Shown here: positions 46,544-55,505 of the stretch, piece by piece
Numbering within the stretch: position 1 is the stretch's first letter
Layout: each line of letters starts with the position of its first letter
Assembly (NCBI RefSeq): GCF_031755915.1
Contig: NC_083389.1
Span: 19,197,501 to 19,261,500 of the forward strand
DNA from: Ziziphus jujuba
Lineage: Eukaryota; Streptophyta; Magnoliopsida; Rosales; Rhamnaceae
Reading direction: 5' to 3'
DNA length: 64,000 nt
Notes under the pieces: generated by a model
What the model saw: only the letters and a program-made list of their open reading frames with translations
What the model was told of the DNA's origin: nothing
Database searches by the model: none
Program-made: the position numbers and the translations under genes

Positions 46544-48330
46544 TCAGACACCATACTTCAGTTCTTTATAGAATTCCAAATGCTTCCAAATACGGGTCGC
46601 ATGCATACAACTCCATAAAGCATGTAATGTAGTTTCCCTAGCTTGGTGACATAATGGACACTCGTTAATATCAGTTATGTGACGTGAGGCTAGGGAAGAT
46701 AGACAAGGAATAGCATCCTGACATGCACGCCATATAAAAACCTTGACCTTGTTTGGAATTGATAATTTCCAGAGACCTTTCCACCATGTATGAACAGTTG
46801 AATCACAGGGGCCACTAATTCGATTTCCAACCCCAAGCTTCCTAGCTTCCAAATAACCGGTTCTAACCGTGTAGACACCCGTAGGACTGAATTTCCATGC
46901 AAAACGGTCAGCCTTATCAGCACCATCAATTGGGATATTTTTAATGACCTCAACCTCATCAGTAGAGAAAGAAGCTTGTAGAAGATTTAAATTCCAAGCT
47001 CCAAAATCAATAAGTAAACATGCCACTGTAGCATCCTCAGTTAAGATTCTAGGAGACAATATTCGAGATGAGCCCACCCCTGGTAGCCAAGAATCTTTAT
47101 ATATACGAATGGATTTTCCATCACCAACACGCCATATCCCACCAGTCTCCAGAATTCTTCTCCCCCATACAAGACTAAGCCAAGAATGGGGTGGGTGGCG
47201 ACCAACACCTGCTTCCCAAAAGGAGCACCATGGGAAATACTTTGCCTTCACCACTCTTGCTAGTAAAGAACTGGGATTTCTAACGATTCTCCAACATTGT
47301 TTTGCTAGCAAAGCACGGTTGAATTCATCTAGGGATCGGAAGCCTAGTCCACCTTGAGACTTTGGTTGTGTTAAGTTGCATCTAATTTTTCCATGGAAGA
47401 CCTCTCTTTCCAGCATAAGAACCCCACCAGAATCGGATCATTAGACCAGTTAAATCTTTTATTAACTTCTTTGGAAGTTTGAAACAACTCATTGTATATG
47501 TTGGTATAGATTGAATAGCAGCCTTAAGAAGAATCTCCTTCCCTCCCCGAGATAATAATTTTCCATTCCAACCCTCCAATTTATGTCACATCCGTTCTTT
47601 AATAGACTGAAAAAGCTCAACCTTTCTCCTACCAATAAATGACGGTAAACCAAGATATCTATCATGACCACAATTACGTTGAATTTGAAACTTTTGAAAC
47701 ACAATATTTCATACCGATTGTGGTGTGTTAGGACTGAAAGTTACCACCGTCTTCTGCATATTAATCTTCTGGCCTGAAGCTCTTTCATATAAATGGAGGA
47801 TTGATAATATTTGCTGACAATCACTTGGGGTAGCATGGGTAAACATAATAGTATCATCAGCAAAAAATAGATGAGAAAGTGGTGGAGAAGACAGTGCAAT
47901 TGATATCCCAGTAAGCAGGTTGGAAAATAAGGATTTCCGAAGTAAGCAAGAGAGTCCTTCAGAGACAATTAGGAAAAGATAGGGTGAAAGGTGAAAGCAC
48001 AAGTAGGTTCAAAGAAACCCTGCTGTCTGCCATTAATCAAAAGCGAGTAAGAAACTCCCGTAACACAAGCCATGACTAGGTTTATCCACCTTGCACTAAA
48101 ATCCATTTCTTGCATTATTCCACCCTATCATAGGCCTTACTCATATCTAATTTAAGTGCCATAAGACCGGTTTGACCCAAACGTTTTTTGCCAATGAAAT
48201 GCATGTGTTCGAAGGCCACTAAAACATTATCTGTGATTTGCCTTCCTGGAACGAAAGCACTCTGTTCTTCCAAAATAAGCTTAGGCAGAAAAACCTTTAG
48301 ACGATTCACAAGAGTTTTTGAGATCAATTT
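46544..48330 (-). pseudogene. LINE reverse transcriptase and zf-RVT region, broken
   Basis: On the minus strand: 48327-48115 has [34 protein letters not shown] and [19 protein letters not shown] RT motifs. 48002-47709 has the LFFADDTIMF catalytic block and SGQKINMQKT. 47579-47382 has LLSRGGKEILLKAAIQSIPT. 47416-46544 (290 codons) has GGLGFRSLDEFNRALLAKQ and the zf-RVT motif WKLSIPNKVKVFIWRA followed by CPLCHQARETTLHALW. Frames are separated by frameshifts and stops, so it is not active. Order and spacing are normal for plant L1 ORF2. Confidence 0.88.
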
Positions 48331-48740
48331 ATAGATAAATTATCCTCAACACTTTTAAGTAAAAAAGTGTTGGCCAAGGGTCTACAATGACGCTTTTTAA
48401 GACAAAGTGTTGACAAAGGGTTCTCTCATTAAAAATAATTAATTACATTATTATTTGATATTTCTAAATAATCTATCAATTATTTATTTGTATATTTCTA
48501 AGTGTAATATTAATTTATTGACAACTTTTTGTTTCTCAATAATTTCTTCATTAATTTATATTCAAATTTCTAATTGTGATAATTTAAATTTGACAGCCTA
48601 CTAAAATATTTTAATACCTATTTAAGTTATTTTCTAACTATAAACCACGCTTTTGGTTTTGGTTAGTAAAGCGTTGCATAGGCAACTAAAGCTGATGCTT
48701 TTAAGTATTTAAGTGTTGCCTATGCTACTGTTCAATATAT

Positions 48741-49974
48741 TAATTGATATATATATATATATATATATATTAATGTATGCATTAGGCTTTAGGTTTCTTA
48801 GTTTTATCAATTTCCTAACAAAAATTTGTTAATGTCTGTGTCATTGAAAAATTGTTATACGGGAGACTTTCTCATACAAATCTTTTTAACAAATAATCTA
48901 CTCCTTTCAATTTATCTAATCTAGACGGTTATATTTGTCTTTTTAAAAATCCGTAAATATCTCAAGTTCATATCCAAATAGTATTTATTTTCTACCTAAA
49001 TTATTTATTGCCTCCAAAATTATTTTTTTCCTCAATCTCAATCACCTATCTCTCTCCTTAATCCCCAATTCTTCATTTTTTTCCCCTTTTTATTTGGATT
49101 ATTATTATTATTATTGTTATTATTATTTGAACTAGATTCCTTTATTTTGAAAATCTCTCTACGATATACTATTTAAATAATTAAATGATGAAATTGAAAA
49201 ATTCTTTACAAGACCAATTAAAGACACTTCTTATATATATATATATATATATATATCCAAGATCAAATAAAATCTTTAACATAAAGTCTAACATGGGATT
49301 TTCTTTTATAGTTCTTATATAGAATAAATGGTTGAGATTTAAAATTGCATTTATTAATCATCAAGTCCCTACAAGTTTATTTTTTCTAAATAGAATTTTA
49401 GTATGTCATTAAATATATATTTAATTACTTTTTGAATTTTAAATCCTAATAATTGATATGATCCAATGGTTATCAAGGATAAACATTATTTTATTAAAAA
49501 AAATGGATCTTACTTGAGCTTGACTATATATATATATATATATATATTAAAGTCTTTTTTTTTTTTTTGAGAATTAAAAAAGTATAAATTTTTGTCCCAA
49601 AAGTCATTAAAGCCATGAAAACATTCTCATATATATATATATATATATATAATTTTTTTTTTGTGAGAATAAAGGAAAAAATTTATATGTTAAAATTAAA
49701 GATTAAAAATCCCAAAAGAGAGAGAGAAAGAAAAAACATTTGAATTAAATTGAAAAGAATGCTGAGTAATTTTAATAATAATAAATAATTTAAGTAAACA
49801 ATAATGATATTAGAATATTGATATAAAATATTTTAGACTTTTAAATTAAGTTAGTTAAAAAACTTAAATTATTTATCAAATATCTTTGTCCAAAAAAACT
49901 ATTTATATTTATATACGTCTTTTGAAAAGAACATGCTAATAATTGTTATTAACATGTTAAAAAAACTACTAATA
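48741..49974. other. AT-rich DNA with (AT)n runs
   Basis: (AT)n tracts near 48748-48770, 49234-49256, 49524-49547 and 49630-49650. There is no gene or recognisable element. Confidence 0.65.
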
Positions 49975-50117
49975 ATTAAGTTTTTTGGGCTTTGTAGTTG
50001 CAAATTCAGATGAACTTCATTTAGTGCCTATGTTATAAATTTATTGACCACGTATGCACTTTGTTATTTGTTTGTCCAAACACATTGTATTGCTCCTCCA
50101 AAAAGGTCCAATAACAG
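49975..50117. repeat. Dispersed repeat R, copy 2, left piece
   Basis: TTGTTTGTCCAAACACATTG and GCTCCTCCAAAAAGGTCC match repeat R at 18330-18385. The repeat is interrupted by an (AT)n run and the Mutator-like element, and resumes in part at 52690 and 55312. Confidence 0.6.
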
Positions 50118-50139
<22 letters not shown>

Positions 50140-50153
<14 letters not shown>

Positions 50154-50385
50154 AAGCCTTTTTATATAGTTAGGACCAATCTGATTAAAATTGATGAAGA
50201 CGAAAAACATGCTAAAAATTAGTCGTTGGATTCAAAATTATAAATACGGACAATTCAGATTTAAAATTTCCTCACAAGAAAAATTATCAAAATTACCGTC
50301 CAGCTTTGACGTCATGGCTCCGGCTCACCCTACCAATTAAAGAATTCCCAGCAAAAGATTCTGAGATGGAGCTAGAGGCGAATTA
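50140..50385 (+). repeat. Left terminal inverted repeat of the Pack-MULE
   Basis: It runs from the TATGTATATATACATAAAGC end to GAGATGGAGCTAGAGGCGAA. It pairs with 52359-52627. Confidence 0.83.
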
Positions 50386-50460
50386 AGTTTGCAAGAGACA
50401 ACAAACCGTGGAAATCTGAGACAATTATGTGATTCAACCTAGAGGCAAGAGACAACAAGC

Positions 50461-51220
50461 TCACGACTTTGCCATCAAGGAATTGGGTGACAACTTTGCA
50501 TCATCCTCAACAACCGCAGCTTGGTCGTTGCCAGCGGCGGAAGCACGGCGGTCTTCTCCGACGTGGGCTAGAACCTGTTCTAAATCGCTGCTCAAAGAAT
50601 TGGCCGTGGCTTCGTTGGTGTGAGCCAAATCCCTCCAAATCTGATTCTCAACCCATAGACTTCTGACACGCTCTTGGAGAACCCAATTGAGCTTTCCCAT
50701 CCTCTGTATCTCATCGTCTTTCTCTTTGAGTTTCATGGTGATCCCTTGTTGAATCGCCAACATCATCTCTGCTCTTCCAGTTTCAATTTCTTTTCCTCCC
50801 AAAAAAAGGTAAATAAGAACCGAAAAACATTGATTTCAAAACCATTAAAATGGGAATTATTAAAGAAAATAATGTTGGATGATGAAGCGGTCAATCTCGG
50901 ATTGCTGAAGTTGGATCTGGGAGACAACGTCGTTGTCAAGCAATGGTGAAAAGCTGCCGGAGAGTTTGGTATTCTGAGATGGTATGAAATCGGTGTTGAA
51001 TTCGTGATGATGATGAGGATCACCCATCACCCCTCATCATCACCATCGAATCCCGTTGGCGTTTACGAGGAGCAGCAGAAGAAGGAGGAATGTTGTTGCA
51101 GGTGAGAACGCTATCGGAATTGTTCAGCAATGAATGTTTCGGATCCAAGCAAACAGGGGAGGAGGATTGATAGAAAGGTAAGCGAGTTTCAGTCAAAGGC
51201 GGAGTAGCAAAAGAATTCAT
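50461..51220 (-). pseudogene. BOI-type E3 ligase gene fragment without RING domain
   Basis: Minus strand, two exons. Exon 1 (51220 to ~50877) starts MNSFATPPLTETRLPFYQSS, has NSDSVLTCNNIPPSSAAPRK then RQRDSM, and ends LDNDVVSQIQLQQSEIDRFI. Exon 2 (50795 to 50461) has the coiled-coil EIQRMGKLNWVLQERVRSLW then VENQIWRDLAHTNEATANSL and EQVLAHVG. Order and motifs match BOI/S-RNase-binding RING proteins, E3 ligases in stress and gibberellin signalling. The intron between them lacks clean borders on the exon 1 side. The C-terminal RING is missing: the frame stops at 50461 beside the inverted repeat. There are no severe lesions in the remaining exons, so capture may be fairly recent. The family call is by motif. 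Confidence 0.78.
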
Positions 51221-51930
51221 TGGGTAACCAGTATATTTCTGTTTTCTCGATTGATTTTCATGGGATTCTGAGTTTTTTTTTTTTTTTTTTTATTTAAATA
51301 TTGAAAATACCAAAGCCGACGCTGTTATGTATCAACGCCGTCGGCTTTCTCCATAGTTTTTTTCTAACCTTTTTTTTTTTTATAAGAAAAATAAGTTTGT
51401 TTTCTTTTTTCTTTTTTTTTTTTTTAAATTTTGAAAGCATCAAAGCCTACGCATTTATTGCTGCTTGAAAGCATCGACTTTCCCCATCCAATTTTTTTTT
51501 TTTTAACCATTTTCTTTGCAAGAAAAACAATTTTTTTTTTTTTTGTAATATTGAAAGCATCAACTTTTTTTTAAAAAATATATCAAAATTTTAAAAATTT
51601 TTATTTTTTTTATTTTAAAAAAAAACAAAAAAAAAATGATGGAAAAAAGCTGATATATTTAAGCAATAATAGCGTTGGTTTTGATACTTTCAATTTAAAA
51701 AAAAAAAAAATCAGAATCTTGTTTTTTTTTTTTTTAATCTTTTTTTTGGGTTCTTGCTGCCAAAATGCTTCATTTTTTTTTTTTTTTTAGTAAATCAAAA
51801 AATTTAATTTGACATTTCCATAAAATAAATTATGGCATTTTTAGTGAATAATAATAAGCTATGAGCTATAAGAACAAATAATAAGCTATGACATTTCCAT
51901 CCATTTTTATTTTTATTTTTTTTTAATTTT
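51221..51930. other. T-rich spacer between the two captured fragments
   Basis: Long T runs alternate with short imperfect repeats containing AAAGCCGACGCTG, AACGCCGTCGGCTTT, AAAGCATCAAAGCCTACGC and AAAGCATCGACTTTCC. These recall the GCGTCG repeats at 43430-44060. There is no gene. Confidence 0.55.
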
Positions 51931-52358
51931 CTTGTGGAGTTCCTTTTCAGTTTCTGTTGTGTTCCAGTCAATCTGGTATTCCTCGGCTATTTCTTTCATG
52001 ATTTTCAATTTCACTTCACCACTACGGGATCTAACAGACAGCTTGTCAATAAGCTATAAGAACAAATAAACACTGAATAATTAGTCAAAGAAATTGTAAT
52101 ATGACCAAGAAAATAATAAATTAGGATAAGTTCACACAGTATGTATATTGAGGAGTGACACGGAATGATCTCAAGGAAAGAAGGTCAACTGAATTTTTCA
52201 ACTATAGAGGGAAAACCTTTGACAATTACTAATATATCTTACCATACGGTTCACACCACAGTTGGGTCTTAGATCAGCAGCTGCAGATACAAAATCTCTT
52301 TCGTATTTCTTCTCCAAGATGTCCCTAAGTGCTACCAGTTCTGGAATTTCCGAGCACC
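51931..52358 (-). pseudogene. IST1-like (ESCRT regulator) gene fragment
   Basis: Minus strand, two exons. The first, 52358-52243, reads CSEIPELVALRDILEKKYER then DFVSAAADLRPNCGVNRM and ends at a GTAAGATA donor. The second, from 52053 (after acceptor TTGTTCTTATAG) to ~51931, reads LIDKLSVRSRSGEVKLKIMK then EIAEEYQIDWNTTETEKEL. This is the second half of an IST1 domain, which binds Vps4 and CHMP1 in multivesicular-body sorting. The N-terminal IST1 helices and the downstream gene are missing. Both exons are open. The first exon abuts the right inverted repeat directly. Confidence 0.78.
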
Positions 52359-52627
52359 TAATTCGCCTCTAGCTCCATCTTAGAATTGTGGAGCTTTTTT
52401 TTTAAAACGTTTTTGTTTTGTTGGGAATTCTTTAATTGATGGAGTGAGAGGGAACTGTGGCATCGAGCGAGAAAGAAATTTTTGGCAATTTTTCTCATAT
52501 AAGGTAAATCTGAACCGTTTATATCTATGATTTTGAATTGAATGACTATAACTTTTAGCATATTTTTTGTTCTCATCAATTTTAATTAGGTCGATTATGA
52601 CTATAGAAATATTCTATATACATATAC
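52359..52627 (-). repeat. Right terminal inverted repeat of the Pack-MULE
   Basis: Reverse complement of 50140-50385 with moderate divergence and small indels. It begins TAATTCGCCTCTAGCTCCAT. Confidence 0.83.
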
Positions 52628-52689
52628 TTTTTTGTTGTTGTTGTTGTTTTTTTTTTTTCTTTTCTTTTTTTGCTAAACTAGTAATAGAA

Positions 52690-53483
52690 GATATTGTTGG
52701 AGACAATATTAGAAACAATGTTTGTTTCAACGGATTGGGCAAATTAGAACAGGACTGTATCCCAGTCCAATGTTTGGTAGCAACATTTAGAGAATGTGAC
52801 AACTTGACTTATAAAGTGAACGAGTCCCAACTTCAGCAGGATTAAATTGACCTGTTTTCCACCTGGGTCAGCTTTGTCCCAAACTCATCGTCCCATTCTC
52901 CTCTCTCTCTCGCTGGTATCTCTCGCCGAAGCAGGTCCACCAGATCATGTCAACAATCGAAGCAGCTCTTCTTCAGTGCATGTTCGTGGCCTTGCCGGAT
53001 CTCTGCATCTCTCCGAGGAACAAACACGGCTGGTTAGTATGATTTCTTTTCTTCGTGTTCTCTCCAATGTCTGTATTTTGATTTACCAAAATTAGGGCTT
53101 GTATTCAATCACCTGCACCATGTATCAAGATGCGCACAATTCCCTCCTCTTTTCCCTTCATCTGTGTCCTCCTTGTCCTTGAATTGCCACAGACTGACAC
53201 ACACAACACAAAAGACCACTTTCACGCAAATTGCAGTCTCACACACCCTCTTTATATGTACCTGGGATTACAACATAAGAGAGAGAGAGAGAGAGAGGGG
53301 GGAGCATACAGTGGGAACCCAAGTTTATCCCTATTCTCCTCTCTCGAGGCTTTTAAGCGTTGTATACCGACATTGAATACATTCCGTCACCTACAAAAAC
53401 CAGCTGCTTGAGTGTTATTTTCCTTATCCTGCCATCTGATAGAAAGCATACTAGTTTTCGTCTCATACTTTCTTTATTTCTAG
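52690..53483 (+). other. Possible 5' part of the captured CIP73-like gene
   Basis: At 52860-53040 a TC-rich, less AT-rich stretch resembles a 5' untranslated exon. It ends at a donor-like GGCTGGTTAGTATG near 53034. A (GA)n microsatellite lies at 53279-53297. The frames at 52567-53411 have no recognised domain. Near 52699 a short match to repeat R (TTGGAGACAATATTAG) marks the likely left edge of the inserted DNA. Confidence 0.35.
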
Positions 53484-54790
53484 GGAATTAACGTGGTCAC
53501 AAGAATTGGAAGTAATTTTGAAGGCCAGACTCTTGGCAGTGATACAGTTGAAGGATCTGAAGCCATTGAGATTAAAATAAAGACATTGGATTCACAAACC
53601 TATACTTTGAGAGTGGATAAACGGGTTGTTCTTAATTGCCTCTTCATTACTTCCCTAAATAAATATTATGGCTTTTTATTTTACAGTTTGCCGTTTATAG
53701 AAAATTATTTAAGTTTATTGTGTTGAATACTTAATGCTTGACATAGCTAGCTATTGATGAGAAGTACACAGATTCCTTAAATACAATCCTTTATCTAACA
53801 TGATGTTAAAAAGTGTAACTTTTTCAAGTAGAGAATTAATTGCTTTTTATTTCCACCTAACGGTGCATAAGTAATTGCATTAGACAATCAGGAACATACC
53901 AATGAGAGGAAAAAGATACACATCTCTCTGTCAAAGAATTTGATTTGTAAATAAGTTTAGCTTTCATTTCTTTCTTCTTGCTACTATTCTTGTCCTACTC
54001 TGTATATTTCTACTTTATGAATTTTGCTGGTGTCATATTAATTTGTCCATAAGATAGGGACCTGAGGAGTGCCTCTTTAATGTGGGTTCTTTCACAGAAG
54101 ATTTAATGATAATCTTTTGATCTGGTGATTTTTGTATAATCCATGTAGTTTTGACAAATTGATTAATTCTGGATTTCTATCCTTATAACTGCCTTTTCCC
54201 TTTATTATTATTTTTTTTCTTATGTAGGTGCTAGGTGTTTTAGCTCAAGTAAAGGCTGACAAAGACTCAATTGAGGGCTTGATGCAACCCGTTGAAACTG
54301 CTGATAGGTTATTCCAAGAAATTCAAATGTGGCTGTAACAAGTTGATGATATGGAGTCTAAGCTTGATTTTTGAGGGCAGGGTGTAAAGTCCATGGACGG
54401 GCTCTCGTGTACTTCCCATGGCATATGTTGAAGGTTCTCATGTTGCCAGCATACCTGTGCATAACTTTGTCATTGTGCTTTACAGTTTGATATGACTCTC
54501 AAAATAAAATGTTGAGTGTCCGCTAGATTGAAAACTTGATGTATGCATGCAAGTTTTGAACTTATTTTTTGAAGTTTCATCATGACAGATTTGCACCTAG
54601 TTATACGGTGGTGGGCATGGTGGCCGTTACTTTTACTATAGGAATTTGTCAAAGATTATATTTTTCTTTTATCCTATAGATGTCAGTTCTTACTTTGAAA
54701 GAACAGATTACTTCTGTCACTGGAGTGCTATCAGAGCAAACAACAACTGATATGCCGGGGGAAAGTTCTAAAGGATGACCAACTTTTATC
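53484..54790 (+). pseudogene. BAG6/CIP73-like ubiquitin-domain gene fragment
   Basis: The exon at 53484-53624 (after acceptor TTTCTTTATTTCTAG) reads IGSNFEGQTLGSDTVEGSEA then IEIKIKTLDSQTYTLRVDKR. The exon from 54680 (after ATCCTATAG) reads LTLKEQITSVTGVLSEQ and, in a shifted frame, QLICRGKVLKDDQLLSAY. Together they are the N-terminal ubiquitin-like domain of plant CIP73/BAG6-like proteins. Damage: the expected start Met is ATT (Ile), there is a two-base insertion after LSEQ, and everything after the ubiquitin fold is absent. The intron between them contains a RAD50 exon in the same orientation. It cannot encode the normal protein. Confidence 0.78.
54228..54398 (+). pseudogene. RAD50 coiled-coil exon fragment
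   Basis: After acceptor TTTCTTATGTAG it reads VLAQVKADKDSIEGLMQPVE, TADRLFQEIQMWL, stop, QVDDMESKLDF, stop, GQGVKSMD. This matches the plant RAD50 coiled-coil section with the QPxExxDRxFQEI and YKLDFRGxGVKxM landmarks. RAD50 is the double-strand-break repair ATPase of the MRN complex. Two in-frame stops show decay. It lies wholly inside the intron of the CIP73-like fragment. Confidence 0.75.
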
Positions 54791-55311
54791 TGCTTATCGT
54801 ATCCTAATGTAGAGTTGTTTTTGCATATTGAAAGTGAAGTTTCAAAATCTTGTCACATTCTCTTTGTAATTAAGACGCTTATTCTTACCATAGTTAATAA
54901 GATGCTCACCTTGTGATATTATTTTCTTGTTTACATGATACTATTGTACATACCTTTTCCCCTTTTCACGTAAATCCATTATTTTTATTTTTAATTAATT
55001 ATTATTTATAAAATACTATGTTATAATTTAATTTTAATTTATTTTTAAAATTATATATTAATATAAATTGTGGGTGTAAAAAAAAATTTAAATTTTGTAT
55101 GTAAATATAAATATATAAATTTACAATTTTAATTAAATATAATATTTTTTATTATAATTATAAATATAATTTTTAAAAATTTCATTTTAAAAAATAAAAA
55201 TTATAAAATAATCTAATCCAATTTAATTTTGCATAAAACTATATCTAATATAAAACTGTATTTTTTTATCTGAATCCGATCCAAACCCATCTTGTGTATC
55301 AACACCCGAGA
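54791..55311. other. AT-rich right part of the inserted block
   Basis: Extremely AT-rich, ending GATCCAAACCCATCTTGTG, a sequence type common at hAT-MITE ends. No terminal repeat partner was found. Confidence 0.45.
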
Positions 55312-55505
55312 AAAACATATACATACTATTTTGGAGACAAGACTCACCAGACGTAGACATTACGTAAGACTCCCTGTATTACTGCAGTCGGCCCCTTGTC
55401 TGCTTGCGAGTGATATTTGTATTTTTTATTTTAAAAAAATAAAAATAAAATAAAACTTACTAGGAAAAAGAAAACTTATAAAAGAGAGCTAATCCAAATA
55501 GACAT
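55312..55505. repeat. Dispersed repeat R, copy 2, right piece
   Basis: TTTTGGAGACAAGACTCACC, TACTGCAGTCGG and AGAGAGCTAATCC match repeat R at 18450-18690. Confidence 0.6.

Larger units (their letters stand above)
45779..48340 (-). mobile_element. L1-type LINE, 5'-truncated, reverse strand
   Basis: A poly-T run at 45775-45792 (poly-A on the minus strand) marks its 3' end. A 16-bp target duplication, TATCCTCAGCACTTTT (45763-45778) and TATCCTCAACACTTTT (48341-48356), has one mismatch. The 5' truncation falls inside the reverse transcriptase domain at 48340. It contains reverse-transcriptase, zinc-knuckle-type and RNase H regions, all broken. Confidence 0.9.
43388..48740. mobile_element. Decayed CACTA-like element, interrupted by a LINE (right end not found)
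   Basis: It starts with CACTGTAAGAAATACATTG, a CACTA-like terminus. From 43430 to 44060 there are repeated motifs such as GACGCTTTT, AAAGCATCGCCTAAA and GCGTCGCTT in both orientations, and similar ones at 48345-48720 (GACGCTTTTTAAGAC, AAGCGTTGCATAGGC, AAGTGTTGCC). Their position on both sides of the LINE suggests subterminal repeats of one element. No complementary terminus was seen, so boundaries and class are tentative. No transposase is recognised. Confidence 0.45.
50140..52627. mobile_element. Mutator-like element carrying two gene fragments (Pack-MULE)
   Basis: Long terminal inverted repeats of ~240-270 bp: left ~50140-50385, right ~52359-52627. Landmarks shared in opposite orientation include ATTAAAATTGATGA, ATGCTAAAA, TTCAGATTTA, AAAGAATTCCCA and AGATGGAGCTAGAGGCGAAT. 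This TIR length is characteristic of MULEs. No transposase is present. The interior holds BOI-like and IST1-like exons, both on the minus strand, separated by T-rich DNA. The 9-bp target duplication could not be fixed because both flanks are AT or T simple sequence. Confidence 0.85.

Noticed and set aside
51300..51943. Right end of the CACTA-like element starting at 43388 (TTTTCTTGTGGAG near 51928)
   Set aside because: It falls inside the Pack-MULE, whose left end is at 50140, and overlaps the end of an IST1-like exon; nesting would be contradictory.
52860..53050. Independent gene in the TC-rich segment
   Set aside because: No domain is recognised; it is better explained as the 5' untranslated part of the captured CIP73-like gene, though unproven.
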